A stretch of 64,000 bases of DNA from Cuniculiplasma sp052315315 (GCA_052315315.1 JBLSDE010000001.1:1-64000); one strand, 5' to 3'; positions 53,036 through 62,558 are shown, counted from the first letter of the stretch. A program made the numbers and translations. The notes: generated by a model not told the origin, from the letters alone.

Positions 53036-53966
53036 TTTATTTCTCAATTCAATAAGTCAAACGTATAAACTAAGTCTTGTTGTAGAAAACAACTTTGTAG
53101 CATTCCTAAGAAGGGATGTATATAGAAACATAGTTGTACAATTGCATAGGAAACTAAAGCCCGGAAACTTTATGACCATCATAAAACAAACAAGTATGAC
53201 CGTTAAGGTCCTTACTAAATTATTACCATGAACTCAACTTTATATCGTCATGTTTCCACTTAATTATTTAATGGGATACTTACCTGTCCTCTTTCTTGAT
53301 GTTTTGCCTTAATTTGCAAGAGTTAGAGTTACCAAATATTTCTTTTTTTCCAAATCTGGATGAAAATAATTTATCCCATAGTTTTGGAAATAATTAGATA
53401 TGATCACAGAGAATGCTAATTAATTTGCGTAAATAAATGGGTGAGATCATGAAGATGCTTCAAACAAGATATCATTCACGATTACACAAGATTTAAAATG
53501 CCATGCAATTGATAAATCAAAAAGTAAACAAATTCCAAGGCTGAAAAATAATAGATTTATTTGTTTTTTCATTTTTTCTACTTCCACATCTGGCCATCTT
53601 TTAATAGTGTATATTTAAGGATCGATTCTTTTGTCATGATCTTTACAGAAATATTTGGCCTCCCACCAGCATAAATATCAATGGAACACATATTATTCAA
53701 TAAGAGATTGTAAATTGATCCTCAGTCTATGATTTTCATTACAAATATTGGGGAATCATTTATGTTCATTGAACTGCATCTGTCTTTCAAGATATGATCA
53801 ATCAGATCACTCATACTTTGACACGGGATTTTCAGGAGTTAAATGCTGTGGTTCTAAATGACTTGTTATTGGAAAAACTCAAAAGTGAAAATGTAAGTAA
53901 TTAAATACAGAACCTTTTCTTCAAATTTCATAAGAAATACGAAATCCTGCGTGATTCTTAAATTCC
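53036..53966. other. Gene-poor region with possible att remnant
   Basis: About 930 bp with no convincing coding frame: all frames are cut by stops within about 70 codons, and no tRNA or conserved RNA was recognised. Bases 53281-53292 repeat the tRNA-Cys 3' end. The rest may be decayed mobile DNA. Confidence 0.45.
53281..53292 (+). repeat. att-like direct repeat, copy 2
   Basis: TACCTGTCCTCT identical to the end of tRNA-Cys. Sequence on both sides differs from the tRNA region, as expected of an att core. No integrase gene is visible between the copies. Confidence 0.35.
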
Positions 53967-54401
53967 TCAAATGTTTGAAATTAATGGGTTGATTACACTA
54001 ATGCCGGGTATTTTATGAAAGTCCTTCTCATTTTCAGTTATTATGAGGTTTATTCCGTATTCTTTCATCGTTTCGGAGATCAAGGTATCCAAGAAAGGTG
54101 CCCTGAAAGCAAGGGAACTCTTGAGGGCGTTCTTTACGGTCGCTTCATTATAAGTGATCTTAATCCAATTTTCACAATCTATAAACGATTCAACTATGAC
54201 CATAGCCGAATGCTCATTAACATCAAGCTTGCGTGTCATGGCATTATACAATTCCACCAAGACCTGAATGGATATGATCCCTTTCTTCCTTCCCAAAAAA
54301 ACATCCTCTACTATTTTTTTGCAAATTTTCCTTTTAACTGGTTCATTAAGATCATATGCATAGATCAAAATATTTGTATCATAAAAAAGGTCATCTTTCA
54401 T
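53967..54401 (-). CDS. vapC: VapC-type PIN-domain toxin
   Basis: 144 aa. The PIN acidic residues are Asp8 (FYDTNILIYAYD), Glu50 (VLVELYNAM), Asp105 (APFLDTLISE) and Glu123/Asp127 (ITENEKDF). Such toxins cleave RNA. The upstream ribbon-helix-helix gene overlaps it by 11 nt. The pair lies in the accessory zone between tRNA-Cys and IS1634. Confidence 0.88.
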   Translation of the reverse strand: MKDDLFYDTNILIYAYDLNEPVKRKICKKIVEDVFLGRKKGIISIQVLVELYNAMTRKLDVNEHSAMVIVESFIDCENWIKITYNEATVKNALKSSLAFRAPFLDTLISETMKEYGINLIITENEKDFHKIPGISVINPLISNI

Positions 54402-54627
54402 AGAGATCTTCCCTTTTGAAGTCCCACTTCTTCATCATTATTCCATTTTCAAGCATCTTGAGATTTTCACTGAGTGCATCCTGATTGTCCTGTTTAAGCC
54501 AGTTTTCCATTGCCTCGTTCAAAGCCTTAGCTAAAGACCCTTTTCTGTTGCCGAACTTCAACCTTGCCTTCTCCCTGAACCTCTTTTCAATTGACTCGTC
54601 AAGATTTACAGTCACTGTTTTTGTCAT
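54391..54627 (-). CDS. vapB: Ribbon-helix-helix antitoxin (VapB-type)
   Basis: 78 aa. KTVTVNLDESIEKRFREKARLKFG forms the beta-strand and first helix of an RHH DNA-binding unit; the C-terminal KKWDFKREDLYER is the likely toxin-binding tail. It precedes and overlaps the VapC-type gene by 11 nt, the standard antitoxin-first order. Confidence 0.78.
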   Translation of the reverse strand: MTKTVTVNLDESIEKRFREKARLKFGNRKGSLAKALNEAMENWLKQDNQDALSENLKMLENGIMMKKWDFKREDLYER

Positions 54628-54807
54628 AGACCTAATATAGATTTACATGTTATAAACATTTACATTAATAAATAATACATGTACACAATTCAAAGGATTC
54701 CAGAAAAAAGTACCGAAAACCTCTTTCCTGATTTTATTATCTATATTTATGGTCTGCCGCATTCAGTTTTCCTGGAATTCCGAAGGTTCAAAGTATTTTG
54801 AGATTCA

Positions 54808-55372
54808 TTGACCTACATATGTGACCGAATTAAATTGGAAAGATTCATGAAAATCCTATCTGATCTCAATGAAAACGCCAAGGGGAAAAATGGAGGATCG
54901 GATTATGATCCGTTTCTTATTGTAAAGATAATACCTATTCAACAATGCTACAATCCTTTTAATTTATCCATAAAGATGAAGATTAGAGACATGAATCCAT
55001 TCTAAGTTTTCCTGCATATTCTGAGAATATTCCTGCCAGAGATAATGTATGATATTCCCGTGAGTGTTTATATGGAAACAGATAGGAAGCATATGATATT
55101 CAATAAAATAAAGGATAAGGCTGTGGCCAGATGAATCCACGTTAAGAAAGGTACAATGAAAGATGCTTCATTCATCAAGTCAGAAAGAGGAGAATATGGC
55201 ATTCCAGGATGACAGGTATCAAATAAGCACAGAACGAGAGATGGAAAATCAGCAACAAAAGGATCTAAATGAATTCTTCAAGTTTATGGTTCATTTCTTC
55301 CCTGTAATGATGTTAAAAGTGCCGACAGTTAGGGTGAAACATTCTCTAATGCAATTTGCTTCAAGCTTATAA
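54808..55372 (+). pseudogene. Decayed IS5-type transposase
   Basis: Frame fragments match IS5-family transposases in order but with stops, shifts and a central deletion. N-terminal GGSDYDPFLIVKIIPIQQCYN is followed by FPAYSENIPARDNV in another frame, then KHMIFNKIKDKAV and VKKGTMKDASFIKSERG, HRTRDGKSATKG, and finally the C-terminal MLKVPTVRVKHSLMQFASSL. The DDE acidic residues are mostly lost. It is an old inactive copy. Bases 54628-54807 show nothing else. Confidence 0.6.
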
Positions 55373-55432
55373 TTATCAGATTTCTCAACAAAACTGCATA
55401 AGCCTTCAACATTCAGGAAAATTCAGGTAGAA

Positions 55433-55438
55433 TTAGAA
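55433..55438. repeat. Target-site duplication, left copy (TTAGAA)
   Basis: TTAGAA directly before the left inverted repeat; the same hexamer follows the right inverted repeat at 57097-57102. Confidence 0.75.
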
Positions 55439-55467
55439 CCTCATCTCTTCAGAAATGTAGGCACATG
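55439..55467 (+). repeat. Left terminal inverted repeat
   Basis: 29-bp left end of the IS1634-type element; pairs with 57068-57096 at 24 of 29 positions and includes the transposase stop. Confidence 0.75.
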
Positions 55468-56982
55468 TTCCGGCTTGATGCCAATTGATTCCAGAATCTC
55501 TTTCTGCTTCCTGGTTATCTCCGTTGTGATCTCCTTTCCTTCATTCAATATTACCTTCCTGAGCTTGTGCAATTCCAGTAGCATCTTCTCAACAGAGTAT
55601 TTCTTCAGCAGGCCTGATGACCTCATGTATTCCAGAATCCTGGACCTGATGGCAATTGCAATGAGATTCACGAACATCTCCCCTCTCAATGCATCCATGC
55701 CGTGAACCCTCAACGGTTCTCCTCCAGTGAATGTCTTGGATGACATGAACAGCTTTTCCACAGCATCCCTTTTCCTGTATTCTGAAAGCACATATTCCGA
55801 ATCATGATCACCTGTGAACGTTATCACTGTGATGCCGCATCTGTTCACCCTCTGGGATACGGCATTGTCCCTTATCCTGATATGGAATGAACCATCGTAC
55901 CGGAAGGATATGAAATTCCTGTATGGACCCATGATGTCATCGCACACATCACCAGGCTTCTCCCACTTCCTTACTGTACGTGTGGAAAACCTGTCCATCC
56001 TTTCCTTCAGGGATGAATAGAACACAGTCCTTTCCCTGCTGTCCCTTTCAGGATCGTAATAGACCCATGCACTGACATCAGTATTGCCTATCCTTATATC
56101 CCTCTTCACTGCAAACATGATCTCCCCGGACATGGAGATCATGTTGCCAGCCTTCTCTACGGTCTTCCTGGACGACAGGGCAAGTCTCCTGATTTCCTTC
56201 AGGGTGTAGGATGCCGGCATGATGAAATCCATTCCCGATTCAATGAGGTATACAATGGTGGATGAGGAGAACATTCCTCTGTCCATGATGAATGTGACAT
56301 CTGCGAGGCCTGCAGATCTGAGAACATCAATTGTGTTCTTAACTGTGGTTATGTCATTAACAGAACCCGGATAGATGTCATAGAATATTGGGATGCCTGA
56401 TTCCGATGATTCCACAAGTGAAACATTCACCTGTGGATAGTCAGGATCGGATCGGGAATACCCGTATTCAAGGAAATCAATATTCCTGGACTGGGATGAG
56501 TGTGATGTCAGATCATAGTACAGTGCGCCTGATATCCCCATGACCTTTATGATCTCATTCAGGAATGCGTGGTTCAGGTTCATTTTTCCAATTGCAGTCA
56601 TTGCCCTGGACAGTGCTGCCGATGACATATCGGCAGCGTAGACTGTGCTGATGTATGAATCATCATACCATTCCTGGATAAGATCCATTGCCTCCGGCCT
56701 GATGACACGGTTAATGGCCATTATCATCAGGGTATCTGCATATTCCCCCGCTATCTTCCTGAGAATGTCAGGCAGTTTCAGATCCCTGGCTGCCCTGATC
56801 ACTGGAAGAAGATCACCGTATGTGTATGTGACAGCATATCTCTCAACAGTTTTCCCGTCCATGATGGGAGCAATGTACTTTGATTTCTGCCTGATCTTCT
56901 TCCTCTCCCTGTCATAGTAAGGAGTGATCTCGTACAGGTACTGTTTTCCATGGACATTCTTGATTCTCCGGAAACTCTTCAT
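55441..56982 (-). CDS. IS1634-family (IS4 superfamily) transposase
   Basis: 513 aa, full length. The DDE residues are in GALYYDLTSHSSQS, TFIMDRGMFSSS and EYRKRDAVEKLFMSSK (the Y-[K/R]-x3-E type motif). The N terminus MKSFRRIKNVHGKQYLYE is typical of IS1634 proteins. Codon use is more GC-rich than neighbours, pointing to recent arrival. No frameshift is seen. Confidence 0.93.
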   Translation of the reverse strand: MKSFRRIKNVHGKQYLYEITPYYDRERKKIRQKSKYIAPIMDGKTVERYAVTYTYGDLLPVIRAARDLKLPDILRKIAGEYADTLMIMAINRVIRPEAMDLIQEWYDDSYISTVYAADMSSAALSRAMTAIGKMNLNHAFLNEIIKVMGISGALYYDLTSHSSQSRNIDFLEYGYSRSDPDYPQVNVSLVESSESGIPIFYDIYPGSVNDITTVKNTIDVLRSAGLADVTFIMDRGMFSSSTIVYLIESGMDFIMPASYTLKEIRRLALSSRKTVEKAGNMISMSGEIMFAVKRDIRIGNTDVSAWVYYDPERDSRERTVFYSSLKERMDRFSTRTVRKWEKPGDVCDDIMGPYRNFISFRYDGSFHIRIRDNAVSQRVNRCGITVITFTGDHDSEYVLSEYRKRDAVEKLFMSSKTFTGGEPLRVHGMDALRGEMFVNLIAIAIRSRILEYMRSSGLLKKYSVEKMLLELHKLRKVILNEGKEITTEITRKQKEILESIGIKPEHVPTFLKR

Positions 56983-57067
56983 GTAGATACCGTAGGCACA
57001 TATTAAATATAAAGTATTCTCTTACAGAACCATGAAATCACTCAATAAACCAATTATGTTAGAAGAT

Positions 57068-57096
57068 CATGTGCCTAAAATTATGAAGAGTTCAGG
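57068..57096 (-). repeat. Right terminal inverted repeat
   Basis: 29-bp right end, partner of 55439-55467. A direct copy of the inner motif TAGGCACAT also lies at about 56992-57000, possibly a transposase-binding site. Confidence 0.75.
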
Positions 57097-57102
57097 TTAG
57101 AA
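57097..57102. repeat. Target-site duplication, right copy (TTAGAA)
   Basis: TTAGAA follows the right end of the IS and matches the hexamer at 55433-55438. Confidence 0.75.
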
Positions 57103-57491
57103 TAAAACTAGCATTATTCCGGTATCATTTAAGCATGTGAAATATGATTTCACTGCTGTTATGCCAAATCAATGAAAAAAGGAGATTTTGAAAATCCCTT
57201 CAATTTTATTTATATTATTATATTTAACTTTTACAGTTTTTCCTCAGTCGATCATTCTGATCCTGTGGAAATCTATCAAATATTAAATTAGGATACAATA
57301 TTGAATTTTAAATAAATTGTTTTCTATCTAATCAAAAGAGCCCTAGTGATGAGACATGAAAATTAATAATATATGTAGGAATGTTAACATTTTACATATA
57401 GATTGATCAATTTTCATCTTCCAATTTCAAACTTGAAATTTCAGCGTTTTAAAACTTTGAAAACTATTTTAATAACGAATCAATACCCAGT
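57103..57491. other. Intergenic region between IS and 2-oxoacid oxidoreductase
   Basis: 389 bp, AT-rich; no gene seen. The promoter of the following operon is expected near ACTATTTTAATAACG (about 57462-57476), 20-30 nt before the ATG. Confidence 0.4.
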
Positions 57492-59399
57492 ATGATGAAA
57501 AAAATAGACATCAACATTACAGTTGGTGGCCCTCAAGGAGGAGGTATTGATACATCTTCCAATATGATCAGCAGGGCCTTTGCACAGTCAGGTTATTATG
57601 TTTTTGGTGTTAGAGAATACCACTCAAATATCAAAGGAAGACACAGTTACACCCACGTAAGGATAAAATCTGAACGACCCCGTTCCTTAAAATATCCTGT
57701 GGACTTTCTGGTTGCTCTTGACCCAGACAGCATTTTTGAACATCTGGAGGATATAGGACCCGGTACAAAGATAATTTATGATAGCAGTATTGAAAAAGCT
57801 GAATTATCACAGGCAAGAATGATCATGAGAGATACCGCCAGGAAGATAAAGGAAACTCTTGATGAGGAGAAATTCCCCAATACCATTGCAGGGGCGGTAC
57901 AGTGGATGAAATCAAAGGGTGCAGTTCCACTATCCATTCCCTTCAACAATGTTGTTCAGGATGCCATAAAGGAAGGTGTACCCAGTAGATATTTCAATAC
58001 TCTTGGAGCTGCACTGACACTTGCAATAGCAGGTGTTGACAGAAAATATATGGAAGAGAGTATAAGATTAGTATTTGCAGGAAAGGATAAGATTATTGAG
58101 GAAAATGTAAGAGTAGTTGATGCTGCATACAATTACTGCAGAAATAATGGATTACTCGGAGAAACACTACCATACATTGAACACTCAAAGAGATTCATGA
58201 TCACCGGCAATGATGGGGCTGCAATTGGAAAAATTATGGGTGGCTTGAGAATGCAGACTTACTATCCAATTACACCGGCCAGTGATGAGAGTACCATAAT
58301 GGAGGAACACAATTACATTAAGTGGATAGATGCAGAGGCAAGCAAGCTTAAGGACGCGGGTGTTGTTGTAGTGCAGACTGAGGATGAAATATCAGCTGCA
58401 ACCATGGCTAGTGGAGCTGCGGTTACAGGAACAAGAGCCGCAACTGCAACAAGTGGTCCGGGTTTTTCGCTCATGGCTGAGGCCATTGGGTTTGCAGGAA
58501 TTGATGAGATACCTCTTGTCATAACACTCTACCAGAGAGGAGGCCCTTCAACGGGTTTACCCACAAGAAACGGCCAATCAGATCTTTTGTTTGCGATGAA
58601 TACAGGTCATGGTGAATTCCCAAGAATAGTTCTTTCCTCTGGAGATGTGGAAGAATGTATCTATGATTCCATGAAGGCTCTGAATTATGCACAGAGGTAT
58701 CAAATGCCAGTTCTGCACCTAATTGACAAAAATCTTGCGAACACAACTGACTTTGTCTCACTTATAGATCCAAAGAAAGTGCCCGTTATGGCCCAGAAAT
58801 TAGAACCACATGGAACGAACTTTAAGAGATATAATCTGGATACAAAGAATGGTATCTCCAATCTTGGAGCATTTGGTAAGGATATATTCTGGATGACAGG
58901 TGATGAACACGATGAACTCGGCCACGTAACAGAAGATAGTGACATAAGAGACAGGATGATGGAAAAGAGATTCAAGAAACTGGAAACAGCAGATCTCGAG
59001 ATTCCTTTAGAGGATAAGGCAATACTTTACGGAGACCCGAAGGCAGAGATTACGTTTGTAACCTGGGGAAGTCAGAAAGGACCCATCCTTGATGTAATTG
59101 ATTTACTTAAGGAAGAGGGTATCAATGCCAACCTGCTTTACCTCAGGATGTTCATACCATTCCCCACAAAATTTGTGAAGGAAGTTCTTTCCAAGGCTAA
59201 GATAATAATTGACGTGGAAAGCAACTACATTGGTCAGGCCGCTTCAGTGATCATGGCAAATACGGGAATAAACATTGAAAATAGAATTCTGAAGTATAAT
59301 GGTAGACATATGACGGAGGATGAAATATATCAATCCGCTATTGAGATAATTAAAAATAAAGGAAATAAGATTGAAAAGGTGTTGAAACATGGCGCATAA
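57492..59399 (+). CDS. korA: 2-oxoacid:ferredoxin oxidoreductase, fused gamma-alpha subunit
   Basis: 635 aa. The N-terminal about 190 residues form the gamma domain (ITVGGPQGGGIDTSSNMISRAFA), and the rest is the alpha (PYR/domain III) part with YPITPASDEST, the family YPITPSS motif, and GATVTGTRAATATSGPGFSLM-like sequence. It oxidises a 2-oxoacid (2-oxoglutarate or pyruvate class) to acyl-CoA with ferredoxin reduction. Its 3' end overlaps the beta subunit gene by 11 nt. No delta ferredoxin subunit is seen. Confidence 0.94.
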   Translation: MMKKIDINITVGGPQGGGIDTSSNMISRAFAQSGYYVFGVREYHSNIKGRHSYTHVRIKSERPRSLKYPVDFLVALDPDSIFEHLEDIGPGTKIIYDSSIEKAELSQARMIMRDTARKIKETLDEEKFPNTIAGAVQWMKSKGAVPLSIPFNNVVQDAIKEGVPSRYFNTLGAALTLAIAGVDRKYMEESIRLVFAGKDKIIEENVRVVDAAYNYCRNNGLLGETLPYIEHSKRFMITGNDGAAIGKIMGGLRMQTYYPITPASDESTIMEEHNYIKWIDAEASKLKDAGVVVVQTEDEISAATMASGAAVTGTRAATATSGPGFSLMAEAIGFAGIDEIPLVITLYQRGGPSTGLPTRNGQSDLLFAMNTGHGEFPRIVLSSGDVEECIYDSMKALNYAQRYQMPVLHLIDKNLANTTDFVSLIDPKKVPVMAQKLEPHGTNFKRYNLDTKNGISNLGAFGKDIFWMTGDEHDELGHVTEDSDIRDRMMEKRFKKLETADLEIPLEDKAILYGDPKAEITFVTWGSQKGPILDVIDLLKEEGINANLLYLRMFIPFPTKFVKEVLSKAKIIIDVESNYIGQAASVIMANTGINIENRILKYNGRHMTEDEIYQSAIEIIKNKGNKIEKVLKHGA

Positions 59400-60315
59400 T
59401 TTTAAGACGGATCTTACAATAGACTGGTGCCCTGGATGTGGTGATTTTGGAATAGTCACATCCATTACATCAGCGATGACAGAGCTTAACCTGGACCCAC
59501 TGGGTGTTGTTATGGTTTCAGGAATAGGTTGCTCGGGAAAGACTCCACATTACATAAATGTGGCAGGGATGCACACCCTCCACGGAAGGGCCATCCCATA
59601 TGCAACTGGAGTCAAACTTGCAAATCCAAAGCTCAAGGTGCTGGTAACAGGAGGAGATGGCGATCTGATGGGTATCGGAGCTGGGCATCTTGTTGCGGAA
59701 GGGAGAAGAAACTCTGGAATAACCATAATGATATACGACAATGAGGTTTATGGTCTCACTAAGGGACAGGCTGCTCCAACAATGCCAATCGGAGAAAAAA
59801 CAAAGAGTCTATCAAAACCTAACATATTTACGAGACTGAACCCAATTGCGCTGGCACTTTCTTCCGGTTACAGCTTTGTGGCAAGAGGCTTTTCTTTTGA
59901 TATGAAACAGCTCAAAGAAATAATAAAGAAGGCCATAAATCATCCAGGATCAGCAGTAATTGATATACTGCAGCCCTGCCCTACATACAATAACATAAAT
60001 ACAATGGAATGGTACAAGGAGAGAGTCTACAAATTAGAGGACGACAACACATGGAACCCTGTGGTCACTCAGGAAAACGCATCAGAGGCAGAGGACAAAT
60101 TCTCAAAGGCAATGCTTAAGGCTCAGGAGTGGGGTGACAAAATACCGACTGGAATATTCTATCAAAACAGCGTCATAGAACCATTTACAAAGAGAATTAA
60201 TAGAAACGTGCCCAACTACCTGGACATAACCCCGGCTGAGCAGGTCATAGCAACTGACGCAGGCTTCACAGTTGTTGATCCTGAAAAAACATTCGAAGAC
60301 AAAATAATAGGTTAA
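59389..60315 (+). CDS. korB: 2-oxoacid:ferredoxin oxidoreductase, beta subunit
   Basis: 308 aa. WCPGCGDFGI (Cys14, Cys17) helps bind the 4Fe-4S cluster, with a further Cys in GIGCSGKTPHY; TGGDGDLMGIGAGH...DNEVYGLTKGQ is the thiamine-diphosphate/Mg site. KGQAAPT follows as in archaeal two-subunit enzymes. The ATG overlaps the alpha gene; the 3' end overlaps convergent pyrH by 4 nt. Confidence 0.95.
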   Translation: MAHNFKTDLTIDWCPGCGDFGIVTSITSAMTELNLDPLGVVMVSGIGCSGKTPHYINVAGMHTLHGRAIPYATGVKLANPKLKVLVTGGDGDLMGIGAGHLVAEGRRNSGITIMIYDNEVYGLTKGQAAPTMPIGEKTKSLSKPNIFTRLNPIALALSSGYSFVARGFSFDMKQLKEIIKKAINHPGSAVIDILQPCPTYNNINTMEWYKERVYKLEDDNTWNPVVTQENASEAEDKFSKAMLKAQEWGDKIPTGIFYQNSVIEPFTKRINRNVPNYLDITPAEQVIATDAGFTVVDPEKTFEDKIIG

Positions 60316-60992
60316 TCATTTTTTATGATTGTACCTTCATATTTTTTGCCCATAAGACAGTTTTCCAGATTTTGAAAATTTTTTCCTGAGATAAGGTGAA
60401 TATTTAAGCCAGCCCTCTTTCCTATGAGAAGTGAAACTGAGTCCAGAAATTGATTACTTCCAGCTCCTGAATAGCTAGCTAGTGAAATTTTAAAGGCCTC
60501 CTCGTATGTCAGTTGTTCATATTTGATCGCATCCTGGTTCTTCTTTGGGTCATCACTATAAACTGCATCCACAGATGTAATGTTAATTACATCCCTTATT
60601 CCGGCAGATTCGGCAAGCAACATGGATACTGTATCTGTTGTATGACCTGGGACAGTACCACCCATTATAACTATTCCATTTCTGTTCAGAACGGACAAAC
60701 CCTCTGTTATGGATTCAGGAATGGTCTCCTGAGGTGTGCCCATGGATGCAACAAGAAGCATTGCATTCATTCTGGTAGCCCTTATACCTATCTCGTCAAG
60801 AAAGAAATTATTTCCTGTATAGTTTCTCATTGCCTTAACATAATTTCTGGCAGTCATACCGCCTCCAACCACTATTCCGACCCTTCCTGTTTCCATTCTT
60901 TTTATGGCGTGAACGAAGTTGTTTATGAAATCAACATCAATCTTATCCGGGTTAACCATAGAACCCCCAAGGGATATTATAAATTGCTTCAT
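60312..60992 (-). CDS. pyrH: Uridylate kinase (UMP kinase), archaeal type
   Basis: 226 aa, amino-acid-kinase fold. ISLGGSMVNP, VGIVVGGGMTARNYV, GGTVPGHTTDTVSMLLAE and ITSVDAVYSDDPKKNQDA are the archaeal UMPK signatures. It phosphorylates UMP in pyrimidine synthesis. Confidence 0.95.
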   Translation of the reverse strand: MKQFIISLGGSMVNPDKIDVDFINNFVHAIKRMETGRVGIVVGGGMTARNYVKAMRNYTGNNFFLDEIGIRATRMNAMLLVASMGTPQETIPESITEGLSVLNRNGIVIMGGTVPGHTTDTVSMLLAESAGIRDVINITSVDAVYSDDPKKNQDAIKYEQLTYEEAFKISLASYSGAGSNQFLDSVSLLIGKRAGLNIHLISGKNFQNLENCLMGKKYEGTIIKND

Positions 60993-61010
60993 GAAATCGA
61001 TTCATCAAAG

Positions 61011-61018
61011 TTATATAG
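61011..61018 (+). promoter_or_regulatory. TATA box of aRF1
   Basis: TTATATAG is centred 25 nt before the aRF1 ATG, so the message is probably leaderless. Confidence 0.55.
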
Positions 61019-61038
61019 TATTATAAATTTTCTAAGTT

Positions 61039-62283
61039 ATGGCAAACGACGAGAAACAGCTCAGAAGATATGAGTTCAAGAAAGCTATGGAGGAGCTTTC
61101 AAATTTAAAAGGACGAGGGACAGAGCTGATTTCTTTATACATACCTCCGGATAAACAGATTTGGGATGTTGTTCAATATTTAAGAGAAGAGTATTCAACT
61201 TCATCAAACATAAAATCCAAATCAACGAGAAAGAACGTTCTATCTGCAATAGAATCAATTATGTCGAAGCTGAAATATTATAAATCTCCTCCTGAAACTG
61301 GATTGGTATTCTTTGTGGGTCATGTGCAAAAGCGAGGGGATCAGACTGAGATGTTCAGTGAGATCATAGAACCTCCGGAGCCTATTCAGACATTCATATA
61401 CAAATGTGATTCGCAGTTTTATACAGAGCCATTGCTTGTTCAGTTAAAGGCCAAGGATGTCTATGGACTGATTGTCATAGACAGAAAGGAGGCTACTATT
61501 GGCTTCCTAAACGGAACAAACATAGTTACAGTAACAAATGAACAGTCTCTTGTACCGAGCAAGCATCATCAGGGAGGTCAGTCTTCGAGGAGATATGAAA
61601 GACTTATTGAGATTGCAGCCAATGAATATTTTAAAAAAATAGGCGAAATAGTTAACAACACCTTTATGCCAATTATTAAAGATATGAAAGGCATTTTCAT
61701 AGGAGGACCTGGATCTACAAAGAACTATTTCTTCGAGAATGGATACATGTTCAACGAAATTACAAAAAAAGTGATCGATCTTTATGACGTTGGATACACA
61801 GATGAATCTGGATTGAGGGAACTGGTTGAAAAAGCAGCAGAATCCATGAAAGACCTTGAAATTGCAAGAGAAAAGGACCTTGTAAACAGATTTATGAAAG
61901 AGGTGAGAAAGGGTGATGAAGGCCTTGCGGTTTATGGTGAATCTGAGGTTCATAAAGCTCTGGAAATGAAGGCAGTTGATATTTTGCTTATTTCTGATGG
62001 AATAAGAAGGACAAAATACTACTATAAATGCCCGAACTGCGGCCATGAGGAGGTTTTTAACGCAAGACCTGAGGATAACACCTGCCCTGCATGTGGATCA
62101 GCAATGGAACTGGATCACGAGGACGATTTTGTAAAAACCCTGTACAAGCTTGCAGAAGATTCAGGTGCTACTGTAGAAATGATTGGAGAAGAGAGCGACG
62201 AGGGAAAACTTCTGAAAAAGGCCTTTGGTGGTGTTGTGGGAATTCTCAGGTACGTACCACAAAAAGAGGCACACTCATCGTAA
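61039..62283 (+). CDS. prf1: Peptide chain release factor aRF1
   Basis: 414 aa, full length. NIKS stop-codon recognition motif at residues 57-60, GGQ hydrolysis motif at 179-181 (HHQGGQSSRRYERL), and a C-terminal zinc knuckle CPNCG...CPACG. It reads all three stop codons. The 3' end overlaps the convergent PRC-barrel gene by 9 nt. Confidence 0.97.
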   Translation: MANDEKQLRRYEFKKAMEELSNLKGRGTELISLYIPPDKQIWDVVQYLREEYSTSSNIKSKSTRKNVLSAIESIMSKLKYYKSPPETGLVFFVGHVQKRGDQTEMFSEIIEPPEPIQTFIYKCDSQFYTEPLLVQLKAKDVYGLIVIDRKEATIGFLNGTNIVTVTNEQSLVPSKHHQGGQSSRRYERLIEIAANEYFKKIGEIVNNTFMPIIKDMKGIFIGGPGSTKNYFFENGYMFNEITKKVIDLYDVGYTDESGLRELVEKAAESMKDLEIAREKDLVNRFMKEVRKGDEGLAVYGESEVHKALEMKAVDILLISDGIRRTKYYYKCPNCGHEEVFNARPEDNTCPACGSAMELDHEDDFVKTLYKLAEDSGATVEMIGEESDEGKLLKKAFGGVVGILRYVPQKEAHSS

Positions 62284-62535
62284 CATTTTCAATTTTGCTA
62301 CATCAAGGACCAGATAATCCTTCCCCGCTACTATAAGATCGAAAGGTATGATGTATCTCCCGTTTTCATCCTTCTTCAATGATACAAGTCGTGGGTCCCT
62401 GGGTACTGCAAGTATGCTCTGTATTTTTCCGGTTTTCTTATCAAAAACAAAGTCATCTATTGTACCGACTATTGTTCCATCGCTGGTGCCAATTTGAGTA
62501 CCAACAACCTTCCTTAACCTGATCTTCATGAACAA
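62275..62535 (-). CDS. PRC-barrel domain protein
   Basis: 86 aa; starts MFMKIRLRKVVGTQIG, with MKIRLRK at residue 3 (position 62529) the likelier start. GTIDDFVFDKKTGKIQSILAV and YIIPFDLIVAGKDYLVLD form the PRC barrel fold, a small beta-barrel found in RNA- and cell-division-linked proteins. Archaeal members are called CdpB in some lineages; role here open. Confidence 0.85.
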   Translation of the reverse strand: MFMKIRLRKVVGTQIGTSDGTIVGTIDDFVFDKKTGKIQSILAVPRDPRLVSLKKDENGRYIIPFDLIVAGKDYLVLDVAKLKMLR

Positions 62536-62558
62536 TCAGTGCTTATTACAATAAAAAT

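Larger units (their letters stand above)
55439..57096 (-). mobile_element. IS1634-type insertion sequence, intact
   Basis: A 1,658-bp element. The ends CCTCATCTCTTCA... (55439-55467) and CCTGAACTCTTCA... (complement of 57068-57096) match at 24 of 29 bases, both ending in TAGGCACATG. A 6-bp TTAGAA duplication flanks it. It contains one uninterrupted transposase gene. The left repeat overlaps the transposase stop codon. It lies next to a decayed IS5 copy, so the site has collected more than one element. Confidence 0.85.

Noticed and set aside
53010..53231. 73-codon plus-strand open frame after the MFS gene
   Set aside because: Overlaps the MFS 3' end out of frame and shows no homology or ribosome-binding site.
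60513..61073. 186-codon plus-strand open frame
   Set aside because: Antisense to UMP kinase, Cys/His/Tyr-rich, no recognisable motif.
61507..62046. 179-codon minus-strand open frame
   Set aside because: Fully antisense to aRF1, including the GGQ region; composition is Phe/Cys/Asn-rich shadow sequence.
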